This document shows positions 1 through 8,510 of a stretch of DNA of 64,000 nt, one piece after another. The position numbers and the translations under genes are program-made. Below the pieces are notes generated by a model. The model did not search any database. It was given only the letters and a program-made list of their open reading frames with translations, and was not told where the DNA came from. How positions within the stretch are numbered: the first letter of the stretch is position 1; each line of letters begins with the position of its first letter. Origin of the DNA: Pseudomonas marginalis (GTDB lineage Bacteria; Pseudomonadota; Gammaproteobacteria; Pseudomonadales; Pseudomonadaceae); NCBI RefSeq assembly GCF_900105325.1, contig NZ_FNSU01000003.1:62001-126000 (forward strand), read 5' to 3'.

Positions 1-387
1 TACCAGGGTGCCGTATTCCAGCTCCAGGCTCGGGATGTTGTGGGCCAGGGTACGCACGTCGGCGGCATTGGCCTCGGCGGCGATCAGCTCGCCCAGCTCC
101 GGGCAGCCGGGGTATTCGTACGCCATGTTCTTGATGAAGTGCGGCAGTTCGTTACTGGTGTAGATGCCCTTGAAGTGCTCGCCGCTGTTGACGTGATAGG
201 CGCTGTTGACCAGCCAGTGCACGTCGAACACCACGGCGGTATCGGCGCCCAGCTCGCGGGCGCGCCGACCGATTTCCTTGTGCCCGGCAATCGCCGCTTC
301 GCGGCAGCCGTGGTGCTTGCCAGGCAGCTCCGACAAATACATCGAGGGTACGTGGCAGATCTTTGCTGCCAGAACTACTTCGCCCAT
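1..387 (-). CDS. hpaD: homoprotocatechuate 2,3-dioxygenase, N-terminal part (cut by window edge)
   Basis: Extradiol ring-cleavage dioxygenase that opens homoprotocatechuate (3,4-dihydroxyphenylacetate) to 5-carboxymethyl-2-hydroxymuconate semialdehyde. The visible 129 codons begin MGEVVLAAKICHVPSMY and contain the early His-rich segment (ICHVPS, PGKHHGC, VVFDVHWL) known from the HpaD class of non-heme iron dioxygenases. The start at 387 is chosen over an in-frame ATG at 393 because AGGAG lies seven bases upstream of 387 but is almost adjacent to 393. It follows hpaE on the same strand after a 148 bp gap that holds a REP doublet. The C-terminus lies outside the window. Confidence 0.9.
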   Translation of the reverse strand, partial: MGEVVLAAKICHVPSMYLSELPGKHHGCREAAIAGHKEIGRRARELGADTAVVFDVHWLVNSAYHVNSGEHFKGIYTSNELPHFIKNMAYEYPGCPELGELIAAEANAADVRTLAHNIPSLELEYGTLV

Positions 388-414
388 GATCATTCTCCTG
401 AGTATTTATTCTTT

Positions 415-514
415 TGTAGGAGCGAGCTTGCTCGCGAAAAACATCAACGATAACGCAGCACTTCTGTTAGCCGGCGGCGCCTGCGGATTCTTCGCGAGCA
501 AGCTCGCTCCTACA
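415..514. repeat. REP doublet (REPIN-like) between hpaE and hpaD
   Basis: Two copies of the 20-odd bp palindrome core GTAGGAGCGAGCTTGCTCGC face each other (416-438 and 491-513), separated by about 50 bp. This is the usual arrangement of Pseudomonas REP sequences mobilised by RAYT transposases. No RAYT gene is in the window. Position inside an operon suggests it can form a large hairpin in hpa mRNA and modulate the expression ratio of hpaE and hpaD (inference). Confidence 0.9.
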
Positions 515-535
515 GGACGCGTTGTTGTGTCCGGG

Positions 536-2005
536 TTACACGCCCCAGCGTGGAATGTGATGGCTGCCCATCGAGATGCACACGTTCTTGATCTCGGCGA
601 ACACTTCGAAGCTGTACTGGCCGCCTTCACGGCCGGTGCCGGAGCCCTTCACGCCGCCGAACGGTTGGCGCAGGTCGCGCACGTTCTGGCTGTTGATGAA
701 CACCATGCCCGCTTCGATGCCATAGGCCAGACGATGCGCCTTGCCGATGTCCTGGGTCCAGATGTACGACGCCAGGCCGTATTCGGTATCGTTGGCCAGT
801 TGCAAGGCTTCGGCTTCGTCCTTGAACGGGATCAGGCACACCACCGGGCCGAAGATCTCTTCCTGGGCGATACGCATGGAGTTGTCCACGTCAGCGAACA
901 CCGTGGGCTGGATGAACTGGCCTTTGCTCAGGTGCGCCGCCAGGTTGGCCGGACGCTCCAGGCCACCGGCGAGGAGGGTGGCGCCTTCTTCAAGGCCGAT
1001 CTTGATGTAACCGGTGACCTTGTCGTAGTGGGCCTGGGTGATCATCGAGCCGACCTGGGTTTTCGGGTCCTGGGGGTCGCCGACGATCAGGCGTTTGGCG
1101 CGCGCGGCGAACTCGGCGACGAACTGCGGGTACACGCTTTCCTGGATAAATATCCGGCTGCCGGCGGTGCAGCGCTCACCGTTCAACGAGAAGATGGTGA
1201 ACAACGCAGCGTCGAGGGCGCGCTCCAGGTCGGCATCTTCGAAGATCAGCACTGGCGACTTGCCGCCCAGTTCCATGGAGTACTTTTTCAGCCCGGCGGT
1301 CTGCATGATTTTCTTGCCGGTGGCGGTGCCGCCGGTGAAGGAAATCGCGCGTACATCGGGGTGACGCACCAGGGCATCGCCAGCGGTGGCGCCGTAACCC
1401 TGGATGACATTGAGCACGCCTTTTGGAATCCCGGCTTCCACCGCCAGGCGCCCCAGTTCGTTGGCGGTCAGCGGCGACAGCTCGGACATTTTCAGCACCG
1501 CGGTATTGCCCAGGGCCAGGCACGGCGCGGTTTTCCAGGTGGCGGTCATGAACGGCACGTTCCACGGCGACACCAGCGCGCAGACACCCACCGGCTGGTA
1601 CAGGGTGTAGTTGAGCATCTGGTCATCGACCGGGTAGCTGTGGCCGTCCATGCGCGTGCAGACTTCGGCGAAAAAATCGAAGTTGTGCGAGGCGCGGGGA
1701 ATCAATACGTTTTTGGTCTGGTGAATCGGCAGGCCGGTGTCGAGGGTTTCCAGTTCGGCCAGGTGCGGCACGTTCTGTTCGATCAGTTCGCCGAGCTTGC
1801 GCATCAAGCGCGCCCGTTCCTTGGCCGGGGTGCCGGCCCATTTCGGGAAGGCTTCCTTGGCCGCCGCCACGGCTTGCGCGACTTCCTCGGCGCCGCCGCT
1901 GGCGACTTCACCGATGGCTTCGCCGGTGGCCGGGTTGTAGTTGACGAACACGTCTTTGCTTTCGACCTCACGGCCGTTGATCCAATGTTTGATCATGCTG
2001 CTCAA
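536..2005 (-). CDS. hpaE: 5-carboxymethyl-2-hydroxymuconate semialdehyde dehydrogenase
   Basis: NAD-dependent aldehyde dehydrogenase that oxidises the ring-cleavage product of HpaD to 5-carboxymethyl-2-hydroxymuconate. The 489-residue protein has the ALDH signatures: SPWNVPF, the cofactor loop SFTGGTATG, the general-base element MELGGKSP and the catalytic cysteine in NGERCTAGSR. It closely follows the remembered E. coli HpaE sequence along its length (HWINGR, TDTGLPIHQTKNVLIPRAS-type region). The start at 2005 gives an ATGA overlap with hpaG2, which indicates translational coupling. An alternative in-frame ATG lies nine bases further in. Confidence 0.96.
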   Translation of the reverse strand: MSSMIKHWINGREVESKDVFVNYNPATGEAIGEVASGGAEEVAQAVAAAKEAFPKWAGTPAKERARLMRKLGELIEQNVPHLAELETLDTGLPIHQTKNVLIPRASHNFDFFAEVCTRMDGHSYPVDDQMLNYTLYQPVGVCALVSPWNVPFMTATWKTAPCLALGNTAVLKMSELSPLTANELGRLAVEAGIPKGVLNVIQGYGATAGDALVRHPDVRAISFTGGTATGKKIMQTAGLKKYSMELGGKSPVLIFEDADLERALDAALFTIFSLNGERCTAGSRIFIQESVYPQFVAEFAARAKRLIVGDPQDPKTQVGSMITQAHYDKVTGYIKIGLEEGATLLAGGLERPANLAAHLSKGQFIQPTVFADVDNSMRIAQEEIFGPVVCLIPFKDEAEALQLANDTEYGLASYIWTQDIGKAHRLAYGIEAGMVFINSQNVRDLRQPFGGVKGSGTGREGGQYSFEVFAEIKNVCISMGSHHIPRWGV

Positions 2006-2772
2006 GCCTCTTTACGGGCGCTGAAGAACGCCGCTTCGCTGACAATTCGGTTAACCAGGCGGCCTACGCCTTCGACTTCCACAATCACTTCATCGCCAGG
2101 CACGACGTCGGCCAGGCCTTCGGGCGTGCCGGTGGCGATCATGTCGCCGGGTTGCAAGGTCATGAAGCTGGACAGGTATTCGATCAGGTAGGGAATGTCG
2201 AAAATCATGTCCTGGGTGCTGCCTTCCTGGCGCAGCTCGCCGTTGATCCAGGTGCGCAGTTTCAGGTTGCTCGGGTCCGGCACATCGGCCACATCGACGA
2301 TCCACGGGCCGACGGGCGTGGTGGCGTCGCGGTTTTTCACGCGCAGGTTGGGTCGGTAGTAGTTTTCCAGGTAGTCGCGAATGGCGTAGTCGTTGCACAC
2401 GGTGTAGCCCGCCAGGTAATCCAGGGCGTCTTCGCGCTTGACGTTGCGCGCCGGCTTGCCGATGACGGCCACCAGCTCGCACTCGTAGTGCATGTAGGCG
2501 ACGTTATCCGGGCGCCAGCTCACCTGGTTGTGGCCGGTGTACGTGCCCACGGACTTGATGAAGGCCAGGGGTTCGGTCGGCGGCTTGAAAGCCAGTTCAG
2601 CGGCGTGGTCGGCATAGTTCAGGCCCAGGGCGAACATGCTGCCGGTCGCCGGTGGCAGCCATTGCACCTGGTCTTCGGCCAGCAGGCGACCGTCGGCCAG
2701 GCGCACGGCGTTTTCAGCTTCGACCTGTACCGAATGGACTTCACCTTCAAAGCGAATACGGGCGTGTTTCAT
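2002..2772 (-). CDS. hpaG2: HpaG2 subunit/domain: 2-hydroxyhepta-2,4-diene-1,7-dioate isomerase (FAH superfamily)
   Basis: 256-residue fumarylacetoacetate-hydrolase-fold protein corresponding to the C-terminal half of the bifunctional E. coli HpaG. It carries the metal-binding and signature segments MHYECELVAVIGK and TGTPEGLADVVPGDEV. In the family this half acts with the partner half as the decarboxylase/isomerase that follows HpaE. The ATG at 2772 overlaps the hpaG1 stop by four bases (ATGA), and the stop overlaps the hpaE start in the same way. Decarboxylase and isomerase activities cannot be divided between the two proteins from sequence alone. Confidence 0.92.
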   Translation of the reverse strand: MKHARIRFEGEVHSVQVEAENAVRLADGRLLAEDQVQWLPPATGSMFALGLNYADHAAELAFKPPTEPLAFIKSVGTYTGHNQVSWRPDNVAYMHYECELVAVIGKPARNVKREDALDYLAGYTVCNDYAIRDYLENYYRPNLRVKNRDATTPVGPWIVDVADVPDPSNLKLRTWINGELRQEGSTQDMIFDIPYLIEYLSSFMTLQPGDMIATGTPEGLADVVPGDEVIVEVEGVGRLVNRIVSEAAFFSARKEA

Positions 2773-3437
2773 GAGAGCTCCTCTGCCTTGATGTGGTTGA
2801 CCAGGCGGCCGAGGCCGCTGATCTCGACCTCCACGGTGTCGCCGGGCTGCACATCCACCCGGCCTTCGGGCGTGCCGGTGATCAGCACATCGCCCGCGTG
2901 CAGGGTCATGAATTCGCTGATCTCGGCGATCAGCAATGGAATATTGCGCACGAAGTTGGCCGTGGTGTTGTGCTGGCGAACCTCGCCGTTGACGTACAGG
3001 GTGATCGCAAGATTGTGCGGGTTCGACACCTGCCCTGTGGGTATCAGCTCGGGCCCGATGGCGCAGAACCCATCGCGGCATTTGGCTTTGACGGCGGGGC
3101 GGTAGTAGCTGTCTTCCGGCAGGCTGAACTCATTGACGAGGGTGTAGCCGGCCACGTAGTCGAGGGCTTCATCTACGCTGACGCGGCTGGCGCTCTTGCC
3201 CATCACCACCCCCAACGCCGGCCCAGGTTGCAGGCGTTCGCCCTGGCCGGGATGCACCACCTCGGCGCCGTGCTGGTTGCGGGTGTTGGGCGTCTTGATG
3301 AACAGCACCGGCTTGACCGGCGGTTTCTGGTACGGCGGCTGTTCGAATTCGGCGAGGCGCTGCTTGAGCAACCCCTGGTAGTTCAGCGCGACACCGAAAA
3401 GGGTGCCGGTCGCGATGTCATGCAAGGCACGGCTCAT
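2769..3437 (-). CDS. hpaG1: HpaG1 subunit/domain: 5-oxopent-3-ene-1,2,5-tricarboxylate decarboxylase (FAH superfamily)
   Basis: 222-residue FAH-fold protein matching the N-terminal half of E. coli HpaG. Its visible signatures are GVALNYQG, a PPVKPVLFIKTPNT substrate-loop segment, DYVAGYTLVNEFS and ITGTPEGRVDVQPGD. It is the first gene of the hpa meta-cleavage operon. The ATG at 3437 is preceded by AGGAGAA and gives the family-typical start (MSRALHDIATGTLFG). Upstream in-frame starts would run through the promoter and operators. In enteric bacteria hpaG1 and hpaG2 are fused; here they are separate but translationally coupled. Confidence 0.92.
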   Translation of the reverse strand: MSRALHDIATGTLFGVALNYQGLLKQRLAEFEQPPYQKPPVKPVLFIKTPNTRNQHGAEVVHPGQGERLQPGPALGVVMGKSASRVSVDEALDYVAGYTLVNEFSLPEDSYYRPAVKAKCRDGFCAIGPELIPTGQVSNPHNLAITLYVNGEVRQHNTTANFVRNIPLLIAEISEFMTLHAGDVLITGTPEGRVDVQPGDTVEVEISGLGRLVNHIKAEELS

Positions 3438-3475
3438 GGGTTCTCCTGGCAGGGCCATGGCGGCCTTGCATTTAG

Positions 3476-3518
3476 TTAATGTGTTAACAGTTATAATTAA
3501 GATGTTAACTATCGTCAA
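3476..3518 (-). promoter_or_regulatory. hpaG1 promoter with two HpaR-type operators
   Basis: On the minus strand a -35 box TTGACG (3513-3518) and a -10 box TATAAC (3490-3495) are 17 bp apart, a strong sigma-70 match. Two direct repeats, TTAATGTGTTAAC (3476-3488) and TTAAGATGTTAAC (3497-3509), are spaced 21 bp centre to centre, two helical turns. One fills the spacer and the other covers the expected transcription start. That geometry suits repression by the MarR-type HpaR encoded nearby. The boxes are seen directly; the assignment to HpaR is inference. Confidence 0.75.
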
Positions 3519-3598
3519 GGGTGTAGACTGTCCACGGGGTGCTTGCAGGGTGAGCACCGCTGCATCAGGGCAATCACAATAAAAACGAGTAGCGTGCG

Positions 3599-4504
3599 AT
3601 GAGCGACCGTCAACCCATCCCGAACATCAACATTGGCCAGGTGTACGACCAGCGCTACAGCGACGCCGAAGTCCATTACGACAAGCTGGCCAACCTGGCG
3701 GATTTTTTCGGGCGCAACATGCCCGTTCACCGGCATGACCGGTTCTTCCAGGTTCACTACGTAAAAAGCGGCACCGTGCGCGTGTACCTGGACGACCAGC
3801 AATACGTCGAGTCCGGGCCGATGTTCTTCCTCACGCCACCCACGGTGCCGCACTCGTTTGTGACCGAGGCCGACAGTGACGGGCATGTGCTGACGGTGCG
3901 TCAGCAACTGGTGTGGCAACTGATCGAAGCCGACGCCAGCCTGGCGCCGGCCGGTGTGCAATTGCCGGCCGCGTGTGTCGCCCTGACGCAGTTGGCGCCG
4001 CAATACGCGGGCGATATCCGCCGCCTGGATTATCTGTTCGAGGAACTGCGCGAAGAGGTAAAAGCCCAGCGTTCCGGGCGCAGCGCAGCCCTGGATAGCC
4101 TGACGCGGTTGATCATGATCAGCCTGTTGCGGCTGTGTTCGAACTCGTTGAAAGCCACGCCCGCCCGCCACGAAGACTTGAAAATCTTCCACCGCTTCAA
4201 CGAGCTGATCGAAGCGCACTACCAGCAACACTGGCCGTTGTCGCGGTATGCCCAGGGCATTGGGGTGACAGAAGCACGGCTCAATGATGTGTGCCGACGC
4301 ATTGCCGACTTGCCGTCCAAGCGCCTGATCCTGGAGCGCCTGATGCAGGAAGCCAAGCGCCTGCTGCTGTTTACCGGCAGCTCGGCCAACGAAATCTGCT
4401 ATCAGCTGGGGTTCAAGGACCCGGCCTATTTCAGTCGTTTTTTCCAGCGTTACGCCCAGCTCACTCCGGGGGAGTACCGCCAGCGCCAATCGGGGTTGCG
4501 TTGA
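3599..4504 (+). CDS. hpaA: AraC-family activator of 4-hydroxyphenylacetate catabolism
   Basis: 301-residue regulator with an N-terminal cupin-like sensor (MPVHRHDRFFQVHYVKSGTV, then FFLTPPTVPHSF) and a C-terminal AraC helix-turn-helix pair (RYAQGIGVTEARLNDVCRR; SANEICYQLGFKDPAYFSRFF). HpaA homologues activate the hpaBC hydroxylase genes in response to 4-hydroxyphenylacetate. hpaBC is not in this window. It is divergent from hpaG1 and shares its 161 bp regulatory gap. The start at 3599 yields MSDRQPIPNINIGQVYD, which matches the family N-terminus as I remember it. Confidence 0.9.
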   Translation: MSDRQPIPNINIGQVYDQRYSDAEVHYDKLANLADFFGRNMPVHRHDRFFQVHYVKSGTVRVYLDDQQYVESGPMFFLTPPTVPHSFVTEADSDGHVLTVRQQLVWQLIEADASLAPAGVQLPAACVALTQLAPQYAGDIRRLDYLFEELREEVKAQRSGRSAALDSLTRLIMISLLRLCSNSLKATPARHEDLKIFHRFNELIEAHYQQHWPLSRYAQGIGVTEARLNDVCRRIADLPSKRLILERLMQEAKRLLLFTGSSANEICYQLGFKDPAYFSRFFQRYAQLTPGEYRQRQSGLR

Positions 4505-4678
4505 GCCAGGCATAAGGTAGGTCTTGTTGATCTTGTGCGGATCATCATGAGCATCGCCGCGGTGCAACAGAATGGCTTTTACGCCGAACCGATTGTACTT
4601 TTCACAGCCCCCCAGGCCGCTTGCAGCGGTTGGCCGGCGACACTAAGCTGCCGACTCGCCCATTCAAGTGGTGCCGTC

Positions 4679-5101
4679 ATGGCCAACCCCAGACCTTCGC
4701 TGACCCTGACCCTGCTGCAAGCCCGTGAAGCCGCAATGGCGTTCTTCCGCCCGGCCCTGAACAAGCATGAATTGACTGAGCAACAGTGGCGGGTCATTCG
4801 CATCCTGCGCCAGCAGGGCGAACTCGAAAGCCATCAGCTCGCCCAGCAGGCCTGCATCCTGAAACCGAGCATGACCGGAGTGTTGACCCGCCTGGAGCGC
4901 GACGGCCTGGTGCGCCGGCAGAAGTCCAGCCAGGATCAGCGCCGGGTGTTCGTGGGCCTCACCGAGCGCGGCCAGCAGTGTTTCGTCTCCATGAGCGAAG
5001 GCATGGAAAGCAACTACCAGAAGATCGAAGAGCAGTTTGGCGCCGAGAAGATGGAGCAGTTGCTGGGCTTGCTCAATGAGCTGAAAAACATCAAGCCTTG
5101 A
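4679..5101 (+). CDS. hpaR: MarR-family repressor of the homoprotocatechuate operon
   Basis: 140-residue winged-helix protein. The N-terminus (LTLTLLQAREAAMAFFRP), LTEQQWRVIRILRQQGE and the recognition region ILKPSMTGVLTRLERDGLV, with the wing at KSSQDQRRVFVGLT, closely resemble E. coli HpaR. The ATG at 4679 gives the family length; longer frames upstream are not supported by similarity. HpaR represses hpaGEDFHI until an aromatic inducer binds. The paired TTAA..GTTAAC repeats at the hpaG1 promoter are its likely target. It lies 174 bp after hpaA. Confidence 0.93.
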   Translation: MANPRPSLTLTLLQAREAAMAFFRPALNKHELTEQQWRVIRILRQQGELESHQLAQQACILKPSMTGVLTRLERDGLVRRQKSSQDQRRVFVGLTERGQQCFVSMSEGMESNYQKIEEQFGAEKMEQLLGLLNELKNIKP

Positions 5102-5269
5102 ACGCGCCAATATTTCATTAATAGGTGAACATCTTTGCCCGTAGAGGGCATCGCGGGCGCACATCCTCACTATCCATTTTCGGCACACATGCACGAGCTG
5201 CCCCGGGTTCGGAATGGAACTTGCGTGCGATACGACCTGTAAGCCTTGCAACTGAAAAAGGTTGGGTCA

Positions 5270-6250
5270 ATGAACAATAATAATGTACTGATGCCTGCGG
5301 CCTCGGTGGTGCTTCCACCGGCGTTACCCCTCCAGCGTTTCCTGACCAGCGACATCGATGAGCACGCTCGCAATATGGGCGGCTGGCAGGTTCGCTACGA
5401 TCAGTTGTCACCCGGCTCCTTTGCCGGTGAGTTGCTGGAGTTCCGCTCGGACTGGATGCAACTGGTGCGCGACCGCTCTAATCAGGCCATGGTCAAGAGT
5501 GGTGTGGCCTGGAAAGGTGCGATCACCTTCAGCATTCCCTTGAGTGCCGACGGCCCGGTGTATTGCTCGGGGCATCCGATCCACGAGCCCAGCCTGTTGG
5601 TGGCCCACGGTGAAAACCTGCCCGAGCTGCACACTCCACAGCACTTGGACCTGCTCGGCGTGGCCATCGAAGAGCACGCCCTGGAACATGTGCTGGAGTG
5701 CCAGGGCATTCAATTTCGAATTACCGATCTTCCCAGGTGTTACCGCTTGGGTGATTCATCCGTGCAACGTGACCTCGCGGCGTTGTTCGATGAGCTGGCG
5801 GGCTGTGATGCCGTGCTCGGGCATGACTCGATCCGCCGCGGCATCCGCGATGCGGTGATGCTGCATATGCTGGAGTTGATCGCCCCGGACCAGGCGCCAC
5901 CCCTCAACCCCACGGCGCGCAAAAGGATGGTCGATCGCGCCCGCGAATATGCATTGAGTCACCTGGACGAGCCGCTGTCGATCCTCGACCTGTGCAACCA
6001 CATCGGCGCCAGTCGGCGCAAACTCCAGTACTGTTTTCAGGAGACCCTGGGCATCAACCCGGTGGCCTATCTACGGGCACTGCGCCTCAATGCGGTGCGC
6101 CGCGAACTGCGAACCAGCACCCAAGCCCACGGCGTACAGGAAGTGGCGGCGCGCTGGGGCTTCTGGCATTTGAGCCGGTTTGCAAGCGATTACCGCACCA
6201 TGTTCGGCGAAAGCCCTTCCCAGACCCTGCGTCGCACGCAACTCTGCTGA
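5270..6250 (+). CDS. AraC-family transcriptional regulator
   Basis: 326-residue regulator with an N-terminal ligand/dimerisation domain of the EutR/AraC-binding-like type and a C-terminal helix-turn-helix domain (ILDLCNHIGASRRKLQYCFQ; VQEVAARWGFWHLSRFASDY; ending FGESPSQTLRR). The ATG at 5270 is preferred over an in-frame TTG at 5246, and AAAAAGG precedes it. It lies directly upstream of the outer-membrane protein, MFS transporter and amidase genes on the same strand and is their probable local regulator. The effector is unknown. Confidence 0.88.
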   Translation: MNNNNVLMPAASVVLPPALPLQRFLTSDIDEHARNMGGWQVRYDQLSPGSFAGELLEFRSDWMQLVRDRSNQAMVKSGVAWKGAITFSIPLSADGPVYCSGHPIHEPSLLVAHGENLPELHTPQHLDLLGVAIEEHALEHVLECQGIQFRITDLPRCYRLGDSSVQRDLAALFDELAGCDAVLGHDSIRRGIRDAVMLHMLELIAPDQAPPLNPTARKRMVDRAREYALSHLDEPLSILDLCNHIGASRRKLQYCFQETLGINPVAYLRALRLNAVRRELRTSTQAHGVQEVAARWGFWHLSRFASDYRTMFGESPSQTLRRTQLC

Positions 6251-6318
6251 AAACGGATAACCGCCGCACTCTGCGCGTTACTAGGATGGCCCACACCACT
6301 TGATGGGAGGGGCATTCG

Positions 6319-7251
6319 ATGATTCACCACAATAATGCAAGCGCCACACGCATGACGCTGTTCACCCTGGGGCTGCTGGGTTGCTGTGCCAGTGTCCAGG
6401 CCACCGAGAACGGTGCGCCGACCACCGCCGTCGGCGTGTACGATTTCGGCGCGGGGATGATGCCGCCGGCCACGCCGTTCGGGACCGTGGGGCTGCGCAC
6501 GGCGTTTTACTCGGCCAATGTGCAGAAGGACCGTAACGGTCGCTCCGTCGACAACCACTTCTCACTGGATGTGTTGTCCATCGGCGTCGCCTACATGCGC
6601 ATGACCGATCACACGGTGCTGGGCGCCAACTATGGTTTCGGCGTGGTGGTACCTTTTTTCAAGATGGACGCTTCCGTCAAGGTGCCCACACCGGTGGGTC
6701 CGCTGAGCCTGGAAGCCGATCCGTTTCGAATGGCCGACATGCAGTTTCTGCCGGTGATCCTGCAATGGAATCTGTCGCCGAACCTGTTTATCAACACGCA
6801 ACTGCAGATCCAGGCGCCCACCGGTGACTACGACAAGAATCGTTTGATCTCCCCAGGGCTCAATCACTGGACGTTCTCGCCGATCGTCAACGCCACCTAC
6901 ATCACCGACAGTGGTTTCGAGGTTTCTTCCAGCTTTGAGGTTGACGTCAATACCCGCAACCCCGCGACCGACTACAAGAACGGTGTCGAATACCGCCACG
7001 AATTTGCCGTGGGCCAGCATGTAGGGCCGTGGACCCTGGGCCTGGGTGGTTACTACTACCGTCAGTTCAGCGATGACGACGCGCCAGGGCTGCAATCGGG
7101 CAACCGGGCGCGGGTGCTGGCGGTCGGGCCGGCCGTGAGTTACTTCAAGCCCGGCCTGCCGCCCATTTGGCTGCACGCCTACAAGGAAACCGAAGCCCGC
7201 AACCGTGCCGAGGGTTACACCGTGGCACTGCGCATTTCTCAAAGTTTCTAA
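6319..7251 (+). CDS. outer-membrane protein of the phenol MetA-pathway family
   Basis: 310-residue beta-barrel-like protein with a signal peptide (hydrophobic LFTLGLLGCCASVQA, cleavage near ATEN). Alternating strands, the segment PFGTVGLRTAFYSANVQKD and a C-terminal aromatic residue (RISQSF) match the Phenol_MetA_deg family, which is associated with uptake of hydrophobic or aromatic compounds. GGGAGGGG eight bases upstream supports the start at 6319. It sits between the AraC regulator and the MFS gene (10 bp gap to the latter), so it probably supplies the outer-membrane step of the same pathway. Confidence 0.85.
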   Translation: MIHHNNASATRMTLFTLGLLGCCASVQATENGAPTTAVGVYDFGAGMMPPATPFGTVGLRTAFYSANVQKDRNGRSVDNHFSLDVLSIGVAYMRMTDHTVLGANYGFGVVVPFFKMDASVKVPTPVGPLSLEADPFRMADMQFLPVILQWNLSPNLFINTQLQIQAPTGDYDKNRLISPGLNHWTFSPIVNATYITDSGFEVSSSFEVDVNTRNPATDYKNGVEYRHEFAVGQHVGPWTLGLGGYYYRQFSDDDAPGLQSGNRARVLAVGPAVSYFKPGLPPIWLHAYKETEARNRAEGYTVALRISQSF

Positions 7252-7261
7252 GGGGCTGGCC

Positions 7262-8494
7262 ATGAACTCATCACATTCCGATTCCCCCTCGCCACGGCAA
7301 GCCACCGGGCGCCGTGAAGGGCTGGTGCTGATGCTGGGCAGCAGCCTGACCATCATGGGCGCGGCCATGGTGGCGCCGATCCTGCCCAAGCTGGGCGCCG
7401 AGTTCGGTGCGCTGGAACCGCGCGCCGACCTGCTGGTGCCCTTGGCGGTCACCGGGCCGGCACTCGCGATTGCGCTGTGCGCCCCCCTGGCCGGCTGGTT
7501 GGCCGACCGGGTCGGGCGCAAGGCGTTGCTGGTGATCGCCACGCTGTTGTATGCCGTGCTCGGGGCCATCCCGGCGCTGCTGGATAACTTGCCCGCCATC
7601 GTCGGTGTACGCCTGCTGTTCGGCGCGGCGGAGGCGGCGGTGATGACCTGTTGCGCGACGCTGATTGCCGACTATTGGCACGGCGAGGAACGGCTGCGCT
7701 ACATCAATCGGCAAGTGGTCACCATCGGTTTGGTCGGCTCGCTGTTCTATGTCGTGGGCGGCGCGTTGGGCGAACACTCCTGGCGCCTGCCATTCCTGCT
7801 GTACCTGCTGCCACTGCTGTTGATACCGATGATGATCAAGGTGCTGTGGGAACCCGCGGCCGCTCGCCAGCCCGTCGAGGTGGCTGAACAGGGCAGGGTG
7901 GCCGTGCTGCCGTTGGTGCTCGGTTATCTGCTGATCCTCAGTGGGATGGTGCTGAGTTTTATCGTGCCGATCCAGGCGCCGGTTTTACTCGTCAGCCTCG
8001 GCATTACTTCAAGCACGATGATCGGGCTGTCGGCGGGGGGCAGTCTGCTGGCGACCCTGGGCGGTTCGTTAGCCTGGCCGCTGCTGCGCCGGCGCATCGG
8101 TATCCCCGGCTGCAATGCGCTGTTGCTGAGCCTGTTGGGCCTGGGATTGTGGCTGCTGATGCGCGCACCGAGCTACAGCATGGTGTTGGTGGCCGTGCTG
8201 ATCCATGGCCTGGGCGCCGGGCTGCTGGTGCCCAACGCGATGGCGCCGGTGATGAATGCCCTGAGCGCGAAAACCCGTGGGCGCGGCTTGGGTGGGTTCA
8301 CGGCGTTTCTGTATTTCGGTCAATTTGTCAGCCCGCTGGTGGTGGCCGTGCTCAGCGTTTACTCGGGTGACGTGCGTCGTTCAATCCTGTGGCTGGCCTG
8401 CGCCAGTTTTGCCTCGGCCCTGGCCTGGGCGCTGGCAGGCCTGCAAGCACGGCGCAAAGCGCTGACTCAGGCATTCGGATCAAGTCATTCATAA
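7262..8494 (+). CDS. MFS transporter
   Basis: 410-residue major facilitator with about 12 hydrophobic segments. The loop 2-3 signature is present as GWLADRVGRKALLV, and a degenerate counterpart follows transmembrane segment 8. A short cytoplasmic N-terminus precedes the first membrane helix (LVLMLGSSLTIMGAAMVAPI). The start at 7262 is the first ATG after the outer-membrane protein stop, ten bases downstream. Placement between a MetA-type outer-membrane protein and an amidase suggests import of the amidase substrate; export cannot be excluded. Confidence 0.88.
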   Translation: MNSSHSDSPSPRQATGRREGLVLMLGSSLTIMGAAMVAPILPKLGAEFGALEPRADLLVPLAVTGPALAIALCAPLAGWLADRVGRKALLVIATLLYAVLGAIPALLDNLPAIVGVRLLFGAAEAAVMTCCATLIADYWHGEERLRYINRQVVTIGLVGSLFYVVGGALGEHSWRLPFLLYLLPLLLIPMMIKVLWEPAAARQPVEVAEQGRVAVLPLVLGYLLILSGMVLSFIVPIQAPVLLVSLGITSSTMIGLSAGGSLLATLGGSLAWPLLRRRIGIPGCNALLLSLLGLGLWLLMRAPSYSMVLVAVLIHGLGAGLLVPNAMAPVMNALSAKTRGRGLGGFTAFLYFGQFVSPLVVAVLSVYSGDVRRSILWLACASFASALAWALAGLQARRKALTQAFGSSHS

Positions 8495-8510
8495 TCAATA
8501 GGAGACGAAC

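Noticed and set aside
206..2191. 661-codon frame opposite hpaE and hpaG2
   Set aside because: Antisense frame typical of high-GC genes; the opposite strand encodes complete ALDH and FAH proteins with overlapping starts and stops.
2002..3437. Frameshift splitting one hpaG gene
   Set aside because: Both halves have their own start with plausible signals, an ATGA overlap and full FAH domains; separate hpaG1 and hpaG2 genes are a known alternative to the fused form.
4535..4678. Longer N-terminus for hpaR
   Set aside because: The extra 48 residues have no similarity to MarR proteins as remembered; the ATG at 4679 gives the family length and N-terminus.
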